The notes: generated from the sequence alone by a model not told the origin. Shown: positions 1-7,393, counted from the stretch's first letter. The stretch: DNA of 32,792 nt from Streptomyces triticagri (GCF_003429565.1 NZ_QUAK01000103.1:1-32792); one strand, 5' to 3'. Numbers and translations are program-made.

Positions 1-28
1 GGGAGGGTGGGGGGAGGGGGAGGGGAGG
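1..28 (+). other. G-rich tract, potential G-quadruplex
   Basis: The first 28 bases are almost pure G with single A or T interruptions, giving at least four runs of three or more G separated by one-base loops. This satisfies the usual G-quadruplex pattern on the plus strand. It lies about 60 bases upstream of the first gene and is cut by the window edge, so its full extent is unknown. A regulatory role is inference only. Confidence 0.5.
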
Positions 29-80
29 CCCCCAGGGGTAGGTGCTCGACTTGCCGGATTGGGCCCCACCCCCCTTGCCC

Positions 81-86
81 TACGCT
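81..86 (+). promoter_or_regulatory. Putative -10 element (TACGCT) for leaderless start at 93
   Basis: TACGCT is followed by six bases and then the in-frame GTG at 93, the spacing expected if transcription starts at the start codon. A poor -35 (TTGGGC at 59-64) lies 16 bases upstream. No Shine-Dalgarno sequence precedes GTG 93. Confidence 0.4.
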
Positions 87-92
87 GGTCGG

Positions 93-896
93 GTGACAAC
101 CCCGGAACCGGAAACTGAGGCCGCGCGGCCGGAGGCCCGCCTCGAGCGGGCGGTGCGCGCCGCCGAGCAGGCATTGATCGAGTTCGAGATCGCGGTGGAG
201 ACGTTCCGGGTCGAGGTGGAGAATTTCTCCCGGCTCCATCACCAGAGACTCGGCCCTATGTATGCGCGGCTCGAGGAGCTCGATGCGTTGATCGCCGAGG
301 CCAAGGCCTCGCGCAGTGGTGACGCGGAGGACGAGCGGCTGGCTCAGGAGCTGCGCGCTCGGGTCATGCCGATGCCGGACGTCTCGGAGTTGTTCCACGA
401 CTGGATCGATTCGGACGGGCTTTCTCCGGAGGCTGCGGCGATGCTCACCGATATGCCGGTGCAGGCGCCGCAGCGCGTGCGGCCCAGTGACGAGGCGCGG
501 GCGCTGTTTCGTGAGTTGGTCCGTAAGGCGCATCCCGATCTGGCTCAGGACGAGCGTGAGCGGGAGCGGCGTGATGGGTTCATGACCCGTGTGAATGCCG
601 CGTATGCCAGGGGTGACGAGGCCTTGTTGCGGGAGTTGTCGGAGGAGTGGTCGGCGGGCCCGGTTCCGCGGGAGCAGCAGCCGACGAGGAGCGAGGAGTT
701 GTATGCGCGGCTCGAGTGGCTGGCGCAGCGTAAGGAGATGCTGACGTCGGTGGCGCGGGAGCTGGAGGAGAGCGCGATCGGGTCGATGCTGAAGATGGCT
801 CCGGATGATCCGGATCGGCTGTTGGAGGAGATCGGCGAGCAGTTGCTTGCCCAGGTGGCGGAGCGGGAGTCGGACCTGGCGAAGATCGTCGACTGA
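93..896 (+). CDS. J-domain-like coiled-coil protein, function unknown
   Basis: The product is 267 aa, soluble, with no signal peptide or membrane segment. An acidic N-terminal helical region (about residues 15-75) looks coiled-coil. Around residue 147 there is a J-domain-like segment with LFRELVRKAHPDL, i.e. the HPD signature between helices II and III, followed by RVNAAYARGD, typical of DnaJ helix III. A further charged helical stretch ends the protein. The J-domain part suggests a DnaK/Hsp70 partner, but no zinc-finger or client-binding domains of DnaJ are present, so this is not DnaJ itself. The start was set at GTG 93 because of the leaderless promoter spacing. An in-frame GTG at 42 with AGGGG just upstream is the alternative and would add 17 Pro-rich residues. 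Function is unknown; coding status is strong. Confidence 0.8.
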   Translation: MTTPEPETEAARPEARLERAVRAAEQALIEFEIAVETFRVEVENFSRLHHQRLGPMYARLEELDALIAEAKASRSGDAEDERLAQELRARVMPMPDVSELFHDWIDSDGLSPEAAAMLTDMPVQAPQRVRPSDEARALFRELVRKAHPDLAQDERERERRDGFMTRVNAAYARGDEALLRELSEEWSAGPVPREQQPTRSEELYARLEWLAQRKEMLTSVARELEESAIGSMLKMAPDDPDRLLEEIGEQLLAQVAERESDLAKIVD

Positions 897-922
897 GATC
901 CGAAGATCGTCGGTTGAGATCG
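881..922 (+). repeat. 21-bp imperfect tandem duplication spanning the stop codon
   Basis: Two adjacent 21-base units, 881-901 and 902-922, differ at only three positions. The first unit holds the last codons and TGA of the J-domain-like gene; the second repeats the stop in the 3' flank. A second short repeat pair (GATCGGCGYCTTCT) follows directly. This looks like replication slippage, with no coding effect. Confidence 0.7.
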
Positions 923-991
923 GCGCCTTCTGCTCGGATCGGCGTCTTCTTCGTGGGTGGTGCTCGGGCTCGTCGGGTGGGTGGGGTCGGG

Positions 992-997
992 TAGCGT
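992..997 (+). promoter_or_regulatory. Putative -10 (TAGCGT) for leaderless rhodanese mRNA
   Basis: TAGCGT is followed by seven bases and then ATG 1005, so transcription would begin at the start codon. No convincing -35 or ribosome binding site is visible. Confidence 0.5.
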
Positions 998-1004
998 CGG
1001 GGGC

Positions 1005-1352
1005 ATGGTTTTCGGTTCGGGTGTGCCCACGATCGGTGTCGGCGATATTGCTGACGGTGATGTTCTTCTCGATGTGCGGGAGGCCGACGAGTGGGAGGCG
1101 GGTCATGCGGCGGCCGCGCTGCATATCCCGATGAGTGAATTCGTCGCTCGGTACGGTGAGTTGACGGAGGCCGTGTCCGAGGGTGGGCGTGTGAGTGTGA
1201 TCTGTCGTTCGGGTGGCCGGTCGGCTCAGGTGGCGATGTATCTGCTGCAGCAGGGCCTGGATGCGGTGAACGTCGATGGGGGCATGGCGGCGTGGGCCGC
1301 GGAGGGCCGGCCTGTGGTGGATGACGAGGGTCGGCCCGGCGCGGTGGTCTGA
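1005..1352 (+). CDS. Single-domain rhodanese-like sulfurtransferase
   Basis: This is a 115-aa cytoplasmic rhodanese domain. DVREADEWEAGH near the N-terminus is the conserved CH2A-type region. CRSGGRSAQVA holds the persulfide-carrying cysteine in a six-residue active-site loop, as in GlpE-like sulfurtransferases, and the C-terminal NVDGGMAAWAAEGRPV is also typical. It probably transfers sulfane sulfur, or senses it, with an unidentified acceptor. The start at ATG 1005 gives the normal length and follows TAGCGT by seven bases; an upstream in-frame start at 957 would add a non-rhodanese leader. It is followed by a convergent acyl-CoA dehydrogenase 41 bases away. The family is clear; the physiological substrate is not. 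Confidence 0.9.
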   Translation: MVFGSGVPTIGVGDIADGDVLLDVREADEWEAGHAAAALHIPMSEFVARYGELTEAVSEGGRVSVICRSGGRSAQVAMYLLQQGLDAVNVDGGMAAWAAEGRPVVDDEGRPGAVV

Positions 1353-1393
1353 GTCGCGTTTGCGCGTGTGGCGGGGCCGCTTGTCCTTGTCGG

Positions 1394-2533
1394 TCAGCTG
1401 AGGGTGTGGGTGGCGAGGAGTTCGCCGAGGGTTTCTTCGTGCTGGGCTGCGGGGCCGAGGGACAGTTCGAGGTGTTTGGCCCAGGCGTGGTAGCGGTGCA
1501 GCGGGTAGTCGATGTCTGCTCCGAAGCCGCCGTGCAGGTGTTGTGCGGTCTGGACGACGCGGCGTACTCCGTCGGCGGCCCAGATCTTGGCGACGGCGAT
1601 GTCGCCTGCTGCGGGTAGTGGGGCTTCGGCGTGGGTGGCGATGCGCCAGGCTGCTTGCCAGAGGGTGGCTTCCATGGCGCGTAGGTCGATGTAGCGGTCG
1701 GCGGCTTGTACGGCGACGGCTTGGAAGGTGGCCACGGGGTGGCCGAACTGCTCGCGTTTGCTGGTGTATTCGCTGGTCATCTTGAGGACGGCGGTGCCGA
1801 GGCCGAGGGCCAGGGCGCAGGTGCCGGTGGTGAGCAGTGCGTGGAGTTCTTCCCAGGCGCCGGCTGCTTGTATGAGGTGTTCGTGGGGTACGGGGACGGC
1901 GTCGAGGTGTAGTTCGGCGAGGCGTTCGCCGGTGGTGGAGGTTTGGTCGGCGAGGTGGAGGCCGTGGGCGTCGTGGGGGATGACGGCGAGCACGGTCTGG
2001 TTCTCGGGGGTATGGGCGGGGACGATGATGTGGTCGGCGTTGTGTGCCCAGGGGACTGCGGTGTGGATTCCGTCGAGGGTCCAGGTGTGGCCGGTGGGGT
2101 TGTTTCGGGCGGTGACGGCGAGGGTGGCGCTGTCGTGTCCGGTGCGGCCGTGGGCGGCGACGGTGAGGACGGTGCGGCCGTCGGCGATGTGGGGCAGTAC
2201 GTGTTGTTTGAGTTGGGTGCTGCCGTGGGTCTGGATGGTGAGGGCGGCGGCGGTGTTTTCGAGGAGGGGTACGCGGGCCAGGGAGGCGGCTGCTTCGCGC
2301 AGGATGAGGCAGAGGGCGATGGCGTCGAGGTCTGCGCCGTCGTGGTCGCTGTTGAGGAGCAGGCTGAGGAGGTCGGCGTCGGCGAGGCGTTGCCACAGGT
2401 CGCGGTCGAAGTCGTCGGCGACGGGTCCGGGGGTGAGGGCGGGGCTGGGCACGGAGTCGGGTGTGACGTCGGCGAAGATGGCCTTGGCGGTTTCGGCTGC
2501 GGCTTGTTGTTCTTCGGTGAAGGTGAAGTCCAC
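1394..2533 (-). CDS. Acyl-CoA dehydrogenase family protein (atypical active site)
   Basis: The product is a 379-aa flavoprotein of the acyl-CoA dehydrogenase fold: N-terminal helical domain, middle beta domain (about 120-215) and C-terminal helical domain with KREQFGHPVATFQAV and QHLHGGFGADIDYPLHR, both family hallmarks. At the position where short-chain enzymes carry the catalytic glutamate (usually YEGT after a DAK motif) this protein has WAKHLELSLGP, so the base is Leu359 in my alignment. A Glu near residue 229 could serve instead, as in isovaleryl-CoA dehydrogenase, or the protein may be the non-catalytic partner of a hetero-oligomer as in actinobacterial FadE pairs; no partner gene is adjacent. 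The start is GTG 2533 behind a strong GGGAGGA. It lies downstream of paaE on the same strand but has its own palindrome upstream. Confidence 0.88.
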   Translation of the reverse strand: MDFTFTEEQQAAAETAKAIFADVTPDSVPSPALTPGPVADDFDRDLWQRLADADLLSLLLNSDHDGADLDAIALCLILREAAASLARVPLLENTAAALTIQTHGSTQLKQHVLPHIADGRTVLTVAAHGRTGHDSATLAVTARNNPTGHTWTLDGIHTAVPWAHNADHIIVPAHTPENQTVLAVIPHDAHGLHLADQTSTTGERLAELHLDAVPVPHEHLIQAAGAWEELHALLTTGTCALALGLGTAVLKMTSEYTSKREQFGHPVATFQAVAVQAADRYIDLRAMEATLWQAAWRIATHAEAPLPAAGDIAVAKIWAADGVRRVVQTAQHLHGGFGADIDYPLHRYHAWAKHLELSLGPAAQHEETLGELLATHTLS

Positions 2534-2577
2534 TGTTTGTCCTCCCTTTTGGCCCTTCGGGCTGACGGGCCGTCAAG

Positions 2578-2593
2578 ATAGAACAGGTTCTAT
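2578..2593. promoter_or_regulatory. KstR-like palindromic operator
   Basis: ATAGAACAGGTTCTAT is a perfect inverted repeat with 7-bp arms and a 2-bp centre, 45 bases upstream of the acyl-CoA dehydrogenase start. It fits the TNNAACNNGTTNNA pattern known for the TetR-family regulator KstR of mycobacteria and rhodococci. A second small inverted repeat, TGACGG-G-CCGTCA (2563-2575), lies between it and the ribosome binding site. The identity of the binding protein is inference. Confidence 0.6.
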
Positions 2594-2648
2594 ACGAAGG
2601 GAAGGCGTGGACGGGGTGGTGGATGGGCGGTGAGTGCGGGGGTGTGGG

Positions 2649-3725
2649 TCAGCGGTCGAAGTTGAGCTCCACTTGTTCGGTGGTGGGGTGGGACTGGCAG
2701 GCGAGGACGTAGCCGGCTTCGGTTTCTTCTGGTTCGAGCGCGTAGTTGCGGTCCATGCGGACTTCGCCGGTGACGAGGTGGGCGCGGCAGGTCCCGCAGA
2801 CGCCGCCTTTGCAGGCGTAGGGGGCGTCGGAGCGGTTGCGCAGTACGGCGTCGAGGAGGCTTTCGCCTTCTTTGACGGGCCAGGTGCCGGAGCGGCCGTC
2901 GAGGGTTGCGGTGAGGGTGCTGTGTGCGGGGGCGTCGGTGCGTGCTGGTCGGGTGGTGGTGCCGTCGTCGATGTGGAAGATCTCTTCGTGGATGCGGGTG
3001 CGGGGGACGCCGAGGGTGCGGAGGGCTTTTTCGGCTCCTTGGACGAGGCCGAAGGGGCCGCAGAGGTACCAGCCGGTGGTGGCGTCGACGGGTAGGAGTG
3101 CGGGCAGGAGCCGGGTCAGTCGCTGTTCGTCGAGGCGTCCGGATGGCAGGCCGGTCTGGAGTTCTTCTCGGGAGAGCACGGTGACCAGTTGGAAGCGCTG
3201 TGGGTAGCGGTCTTTGAGGTCGGCCACTTCGTCGAGGAACATCGTGGAGGCTGCGGTGCGGTCGCTTCGTACGAGGCAGAACGTGGCGTCGGGTTCGCGG
3301 GCCAGGAGGGTGGCGGCGATGGACAGGACGGGGGTGATGCCGCTGCCGCCGACCACGGCCGCGTACTGTCCGGGGGCGGGCTGGAGGGTGAAGCGGCCTG
3401 CGGGGGTCATCACTTCGAGGGTGTCGCCGACGGTGATTTCTTTGTGTGCGTATGTGGAGAAGGCGCCGCCGTCGACGAGTCGTACGCCGACGCGCAGGGT
3501 TTCGGGTCCTGTGTCGTCGAGTACGGGGGAGCAGACCGAGTAGGTCCGGCGGATTTCCTTGCCGTCGACGGTGCGGCGGATGGCGAGGTGCTGGCCGGGG
3601 AGGTGGCGGTACTCGGTGCGCAGGTCGGCGGGGACGGCGAGGGTGAGGGCGATCGCGTCGTCGGTGAGTCGGTCGATGCGGGTGACTTGGAGTGGGTGGA
3701 AGCGGGTGGTGCTGCCGGCTGCCAT
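2649..3725 (-). CDS. paaE: Phenylacetyl-CoA epoxidase reductase subunit PaaE
   Basis: This 358-aa reductase passes electrons from NADPH to the diiron oxygenase PaaA. The N-terminal half is a ferredoxin-NADP reductase module: RTYSVCSP (flavin-binding RxYS type, about residue 60), then GGSGITPVLSIAATLL in the nucleotide-binding domain. The C-terminal domain is a plant-type 2Fe-2S ferredoxin, with CKGGVCGTC giving Cys-x4-Cys-x2-Cys and a fourth Cys in VLACQSHP. Domain order and length match PaaE. ATG 3725 overlaps the paaD stop as TGATG, indicating translational coupling. A longer reading frame upstream is only a shadow of paaD. Confidence 0.96.
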   Translation of the reverse strand: MAAGSTTRFHPLQVTRIDRLTDDAIALTLAVPADLRTEYRHLPGQHLAIRRTVDGKEIRRTYSVCSPVLDDTGPETLRVGVRLVDGGAFSTYAHKEITVGDTLEVMTPAGRFTLQPAPGQYAAVVGGSGITPVLSIAATLLAREPDATFCLVRSDRTAASTMFLDEVADLKDRYPQRFQLVTVLSREELQTGLPSGRLDEQRLTRLLPALLPVDATTGWYLCGPFGLVQGAEKALRTLGVPRTRIHEEIFHIDDGTTTRPARTDAPAHSTLTATLDGRSGTWPVKEGESLLDAVLRNRSDAPYACKGGVCGTCRAHLVTGEVRMDRNYALEPEETEAGYVLACQSHPTTEQVELNFDR

Positions 3726-4294
3726 CACAGTTCCTTGAAGTGGTCGAAGGGTTCGCGGCAGTTGAGGCAGCGGTGCAGGGCTTTGCAGGCGGTGGATGAG
3801 AAGCGGCTGAGCAGTTCGGTGTCGGTGGAGCCGCAGTGGGGGCAGGCGGGGGGCGGGGTGTCGGTGCGGGTGGGGCCGAGGCTGATGGTGATGGGGCCGG
3901 TGGTGTGTTGGGGTCTTGGGGGTGCGATGCCGAAGTCGGCGAGTTTGCGCAGTCCGTCGGGGGTGATGTCGTCCGTGGTCCAGGGAGGTGTGAGGACGGT
4001 GCGGACGGTGACGTGTGTGATGCCTGCGGTGTGGAGTGTGTGCTCGACGTCCGTGGCCATGTTCTGCAGGGCGGGGCATCCGGTGTAGGTGGGGGTGAGG
4101 TCGACTTGGGCGTGGTCGGGGGAGGTGAGCCGGACGTCGCGCAGTACGCCGAGTTCGGCGAGGGTGATGACGGGCAGTTCGGGGTCGGGGACTTGGCCGG
4201 CGAGGGTGCGCAGGTGTTCTTCGAGCGGGCTGGGTGCCTGCCGGTGTGGGGTGGTGGGGCGGGGCGGGGCTTCGGTGCCCGGGGTTTTCACCAT
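3725..4294 (-). CDS. paaD: Phenylacetyl-CoA epoxidase subunit PaaD (Fe-S assembly type)
   Basis: The product is 189 aa. The N-terminal half is a DUF59/MIP18-type domain (VPDPELPVITLAELGVLRDV, then YTGCPALQNM with the conserved Cys). The C-terminal part has CPHCGSTD and CLNC, a four-cysteine site plus an extra Cys, characteristic of PaaD. PaaD is needed for active epoxidase and is thought to mature its iron or Fe-S cofactors; it is not part of the catalytic core. ATG 4294 lies inside the 3' end of paaC (7-bp overlap), and the stop overlaps the paaE start by one base. The upstream in-frame extension is rejected because it runs antisense to paaC reading. Confidence 0.95.
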   Translation of the reverse strand: MVKTPGTEAPPRPTTPHRQAPSPLEEHLRTLAGQVPDPELPVITLAELGVLRDVRLTSPDHAQVDLTPTYTGCPALQNMATDVEHTLHTAGITHVTVRTVLTPPWTTDDITPDGLRKLADFGIAPPRPQHTTGPITISLGPTRTDTPPPACPHCGSTDTELLSRFSSTACKALHRCLNCREPFDHFKEL

Positions 4295-5052
4295 GATGCC
4301 CCCGGGTGGCTGCGGTGCAGGTGCTGCATTTCGGCGAGCATGCGGCCGAATGTCTCGGTGTGGAGTCCTTGGCGTCCGGCGCCTGCGGTCCAGGCGCTGG
4401 TGCGGGGGCTTTCGGGGACGGTCAGGGTGGCTTGGGTGAGGGTGTCGGTGATGGCGGTGTGCCAGTTCGACTCGAGGGTGTGCAGGTCGAGTTGGAGGCC
4501 GTCGAGGTCTTGGAAGAGCTCGCCCGTGTAGCGCCACAGGGTGTCGATGGCGCGCTGCATTCGGTGGTGGCTTTCCGGGGTGCCGTCGCCGAGGCGGAGG
4601 GTCCACAGTTCTGCGTGTTCGCGGTGGTAGGCCGTTTCTTTTGCTGCTTTGGCGGCGAGTGCTCGGATGTCCGGGGCTGTGGTGTCTTCGGTGGCGGCGT
4701 CCGGGGCGGGGGTGGTGGCGAGTTGGGTGTGGAGTAGGTGGTGGTAGGTGGAGAAGTACAGCTGGCGGGCGATGGTGTGGGCGAAGTCGCCGTTGGGTTG
4801 TTCGACCAGCTGGGCGTTGCGGAAGGCTCGTTCTTCGCGGAGGTAGGCGAGTTCGTCTTCGTCGCCGAGGAGTGTGTAGAGGACTCTGGCCTGGCCGAGG
4901 AGGTCGAGGGCGATGTTGGCGAGGGCCACGTCTTCTTCGAGTACGGGGGCGTGGCCGGCCCACTCCCCCAGGCGCTGGGCGAGGACGAGGGCATCGTCGG
5001 CGAGGGCGAGGGCGGCGGGGGCCGCTTGGGGTTTGGTGGCGGGTGCGGTCAC
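4288..5052 (-). CDS. paaC: Phenylacetyl-CoA epoxidase subunit PaaC
   Basis: This 254-aa all-helical ferritin-like protein is the structural subunit that pairs with catalytic PaaA. LRLGDGTPESHHRMQRAIDTLW and NIALDLLGQAR are typical PaaC segments, and the length matches the family. The start is GTG 5052, overlapping the paaB stop as GTGA, so expression is coupled to paaB. Its 3' end overlaps paaD by seven bases. PaaC is known to lack a complete iron site of its own; here it retains the fold and sits in the standard gene order. Confidence 0.95.
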   Translation of the reverse strand: MTAPATKPQAAPAALALADDALVLAQRLGEWAGHAPVLEEDVALANIALDLLGQARVLYTLLGDEDELAYLREERAFRNAQLVEQPNGDFAHTIARQLYFSTYHHLLHTQLATTPAPDAATEDTTAPDIRALAAKAAKETAYHREHAELWTLRLGDGTPESHHRMQRAIDTLWRYTGELFQDLDGLQLDLHTLESNWHTAITDTLTQATLTVPESPRTSAWTAGAGRQGLHTETFGRMLAEMQHLHRSHPGASW

Positions 5053-5339
5053 AGGTGCTGCACCCCCTCGGGGATCTCGTAGAACGTGGGGTGGCGGTAG
5101 GGCTTGTCGCCGGCGGGTTCGAAGAACGGGTCCTTCTCGTCGGGTGAGGAGGCGGTGATGGCTGCGGAGGGCACGACCCAGAGGGAGATGCCTTCGCCGC
5201 GGCGGGTGTAGAGGTCGCGGGCGTTGCGCAGGGCCAGTTCGGCGTCCGGGGCGTGCAGGCTGCCGGCGTGGGTGTGGGTGAGGCCGCGGCGGGCGCGTAC
5301 GAAGACTTCCCACAGGGGCCATTCGGTGTTGCCGGTCAT
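5049..5339 (-). CDS. paaB: Phenylacetyl-CoA epoxidase subunit PaaB
   Basis: The product is 96 aa and matches PaaB in length and sequence: [24 protein letters not shown] at the N-terminus, [21 protein letters not shown] in the middle, and [21 protein letters not shown] at the end. PaaB bridges PaaAC heterodimers in the epoxidase and is required for activity with PaaE. ATG 5339 overlaps the paaA stop by four bases (ATGA) and its own stop overlaps the paaC start (GTGA). Confidence 0.96.
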   Translation of the reverse strand: MTGNTEWPLWEVFVRARRGLTHTHAGSLHAPDAELALRNARDLYTRRGEGISLWVVPSAAITASSPDEKDPFFEPAGDKPYRHPTFYEIPEGVQHL

Positions 5340-6337
5340 GCCGATTCCTCTCCCTGGCTAGTGCTGCCGCTGCCGCTGCCGCTGCTGTCGCTGCCGTTGC
5401 TTGTGCTGCTGCGGTGTTTCGCGGCGTGTGCGGCGGCTGCTTCGCGGACCCAGGCTCCTTCGTCGTGTGCGGTGCGGCGCTGGGTGATCCGCTGTTCGTT
5501 GCAGGGGCCGTTCCCCTTCAGGACCTGTTGGAATTCGGTCCAGTCGATGGGGCCGAAGTCGTGGTGTCCGCGGCTTTCGTTCCAGACGAGGTCCGGGTCG
5601 GGGAGGGTGAGGCCGAGGCTTTCGGCCTGGGGGACGCAGATGTCGACGAAGCGCTGGCGCAGGTCGTCGTTCGAGTGGCGTTTGATCTTCCAGGCCATGG
5701 ACTGGGCGGAGTGTGCCGATGCGTCGTCCGGGGGGCCGAACATCATGAGGGACGGCCACCACCAGCGGTCGACCGCGTCCTGGGCCATGGCGTGCTGGGC
5801 CGGGGTGCCGCGGCTGAGGGCGAGGAGTGATTCGTATCCCTGGCGCTGGTGGAAGGACTCCTCCTTGCAGATCCGGACCATGGCGCGGGCGTACGGGCCG
5901 TAGGAGCAGCGGCAGAGGGGGACTTGGTTGGTGATGGCGGCGCCGTCGACCAGCCAGCCGATGGCGCCGACGTCGGCCCAGGTCAGCGTCGGGTAGTTGA
6001 AGATCGACGAGTATTTCTGGCGGCCGGTGTGGAGTTTGTCGAGGAGCTCGTCGCGGCTTGTGCCGAGGGTTTCTGCCGCGCTGTAGAGGTAGAGGCCGTG
6101 GCCTGCTTCGTCCTGGACCTTGGCGATGAGGATGGCTTTTCGGCGCAGTGAGGGGGCGCGGGTGATCCAGTTGGCCTCGGGCTGCATGCCGATGATCTCG
6201 GAGTGGGCGTGCTGGGCGATCTGCCGTACGAGGGTGGCTCGGTAGGCGTCGGGCATCCAGTCGCGTGGCTCGATGCGCTCGTCGGCGGCGACGGCTGCGT
6301 CGAATGCGGTGGCGTGGTCCACGGTGGCCGTTGCCAT
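5336..6337 (-). CDS. paaA: Phenylacetyl-CoA 1,2-epoxidase catalytic subunit PaaA
   Basis: This 333-aa diiron oxygenase subunit forms ring-1,2-epoxyphenylacetyl-CoA. The iron ligands are visible as two E-x2-H motifs: [11 protein letters not shown] and [33 protein letters not shown] and [16 protein letters not shown] are strongly conserved PaaA stretches. The last 30 or so residues are a Ser/Gly-rich tail not needed for the fold, encoded by a GCTGCC-like simple repeat (about 5360-5416). ATG 6337 follows AGGGGAC by about seven bases. It is first in the operon paaABCDE, with a long leader, a TTGACA-type promoter and a palindromic operator upstream. Confidence 0.97.
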   Translation of the reverse strand: MATATVDHATAFDAAVAADERIEPRDWMPDAYRATLVRQIAQHAHSEIIGMQPEANWITRAPSLRRKAILIAKVQDEAGHGLYLYSAAETLGTSRDELLDKLHTGRQKYSSIFNYPTLTWADVGAIGWLVDGAAITNQVPLCRCSYGPYARAMVRICKEESFHQRQGYESLLALSRGTPAQHAMAQDAVDRWWWPSLMMFGPPDDASAHSAQSMAWKIKRHSNDDLRQRFVDICVPQAESLGLTLPDPDLVWNESRGHHDFGPIDWTEFQQVLKGNGPCNEQRITQRRTAHDEGAWVREAAAAHAAKHRSSTSNGSDSSGSGSGSTSQGEESA

Positions 6338-6380
6338 GCCTGGTCCCCTGTCTGCTCGGCCCTGCTCTGACCCGTCCGGC

Positions 6381-6432
6381 TTGTCTGTCTCTGTGCGTTT
6401 GTCTGCGCGGGTTTGTCTGTGCGCGTCTGTCT
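6381..6432 (-). repeat. CAGACAA-type repeats in the paaA leader
   Basis: The region that would form the paaA mRNA leader contains repeated TTTGTCTG-type segments (CAGACAAA in the mRNA sense). Two adjacent 14-base units, 6397-6410 and 6411-6424, differ at two positions, with looser copies on both sides. The leader would be unusually A/C-rich and unstructured compared with the surrounding DNA. Confidence 0.6.
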
Positions 6433-6452
6433 CGGTCTGCCCTACCCGCCGA

Positions 6453-6471
6453 CCGACCGATCGTTCGGTTA
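6453..6471 (-). promoter_or_regulatory. Palindromic operator upstream of paaA (putative TetR site 1)
   Basis: Read on the minus strand this is TAACCGAACGATCGGTCGG, with an inverted repeat ACCGA-ACGA-TCGGT. The identical 19-mer occurs at 11505-11523. It lies just downstream of the probable paaA transcription start, the classic position for a repressor. The TetR protein at 13088-13678 is the natural candidate, by analogy with PaaR. Confidence 0.72.
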
Positions 6472-6481
6472 GTAGATTTCA

Positions 6482-6511
6482 ATGGTGGGACCCACGGCCG
6501 TAACGTGTCAA
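6482..6511 (-). promoter_or_regulatory. Probable paaA promoter
   Basis: On the minus strand TTGACA (6511-6506) is followed, after 18 bases, by CACCAT (6487-6482). The -35 is a perfect consensus match; the -10 is weak but keeps A2 and T6. Transcription would start near 6475, putting the operator at about +4 to +22. Confidence 0.5.
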
Positions 6512-6513
6512 CC

Positions 6514-6525
6514 CTGTGGATAACC
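6514..6525 (+). promoter_or_regulatory. CTGTGGATAACC motif (DnaA-box-like), copy 1
   Basis: It contains the reverse complement of TTATCCACA, the classic DnaA-box sequence and an allowed variant of the Streptomyces box. Related CTGTGGANAACC copies lie at 11544-11555 and 14294-14305, each within 50 bases of an operator copy. Confidence 0.4.
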
Positions 6526-6558
6526 TCGGGGACCCTGTGCGAAGAGGCAGCGCCTGAG

Positions 6559-6564
6559 TAGCGT
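6559..6564 (+). promoter_or_regulatory. Putative -10 (TAGCGT) for the DUF5819-HTTM operon
   Basis: TAGCGT lies 52 bases upstream of ATG 6617 on the plus strand. No good -35 is visible at 16-18 bases. It is the only TANNNT-like element with suitable placement for the plus-strand operon. Confidence 0.3.
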
Positions 6565-6616
6565 TTCGGGGCGGAAGTGGCGGCAGCGCGCATGCGCGGC
6601 ACGGGAGCGGGGCGGA

Positions 6617-7393
6617 ATGGACGCGGAGGCCTTGGACGAGGGCGGGAGCGAGGGCACACCTGCCCCGCCCGCACCCGACGGCCCGCTCCCGCCTGCCCCG
6701 TCGCCCGACGCCGAGGGGCCGAGCGCTCCGGACGCCGGCATGGGCGGGCTCTCGCTCCCGTACCAGATAGCCGCCGTCGTCGCCCTGGCCGCCGTCCTGG
6801 TCGTCGCCTGTGTGCACGTCACCATGGTCTTTCTGCACGTGGCACCGGCCAACGCCGTGACGAAGCAGCACGGCGAGGCGGTCGGCGACTGGATATACCC
6901 CGAGTTCGAACAGAACTGGAAGCTCTTCGCCCCCAATCCACTGCAGCAGAACGTCGCCGTCCAGGCCCGCGCCGAGATACGGACGTCCGACGGCGGGACC
7001 CGAGAGACCGGCTGGTACAACCTCTCCGCGCGTGACGGCGCCGCCATCGACGGCAATCTCGTACCCAGCCACACCCAGCAGAACGAACTGCGCCGGGCCT
7101 GGGACTTCTACACCTCGTCGCACGACCGCGGCGACAAGCCGAACGGTCTGCGCGGCGACCTGTCCGAGCGCTATCTGCGCCGGGTGGTCGTGCTGCGCCT
7201 GGCGGACGAACTCGCGGGCGAACCCGCCGGCGGACCCGCGGGCGGCACCATCGAGCGGCTGCGCATCCGCTCGGCCACCACGAACGTCCAGCCGCCGCCG
7301 TGGAGCGACGAGAAGGTCTCCAAGAAGCCCGTGTACCGCGAACTTCCCTGGTGGAACGTGCCCACCGACGACCTGGAGGTGCAGGCGCGGTGA
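6617..7393 (+). CDS. DUF5819-type membrane-anchored protein
   Basis: The product is 258 aa. An N-terminal Pro/acidic disordered stretch (1-45) precedes one transmembrane helix (about 49-72, IAAVVALAAVLVVACVHV), followed by an exported domain of about 180 aa. The conserved FEQNWKLFAPNPLQQN motif soon after the membrane helix is what I associate with DUF5819; a similar W-x-x-F-x-x-x-P motif occurs in SdpA proteins. ATG 6617 follows GGGAG by nine bases. The stop overlaps the HTTM gene start as GTGA, so the two are co-translated and probably work together in the membrane. The biochemical function is unknown. Confidence 0.82.
   Translation: MDAEALDEGGSEGTPAPPAPDGPLPPAPSPDAEGPSAPDAGMGGLSLPYQIAAVVALAAVLVVACVHVTMVFLHVAPANAVTKQHGEAVGDWIYPEFEQNWKLFAPNPLQQNVAVQARAEIRTSDGGTRETGWYNLSARDGAAIDGNLVPSHTQQNELRRAWDFYTSSHDRGDKPNGLRGDLSERYLRRVVVLRLADELAGEPAGGPAGGTIERLRIRSATTNVQPPPWSDEKVSKKPVYRELPWWNVPTDDLEVQAR

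Noticed and set aside
1706..2633. Long plus-strand open frames antisense to the acyl-CoA dehydrogenase and paa genes
   Set aside because: Their predicted products are Gly/Val/Arg-rich with no motifs, and the minus-strand genes have clear family matches. High GC content creates long shadow frames.
6514..6525. Replication origin
   Set aside because: Single DnaA-like boxes are scattered over 8 kb. An actinobacterial oriC carries many clustered boxes next to dnaA/dnaN, which are absent.
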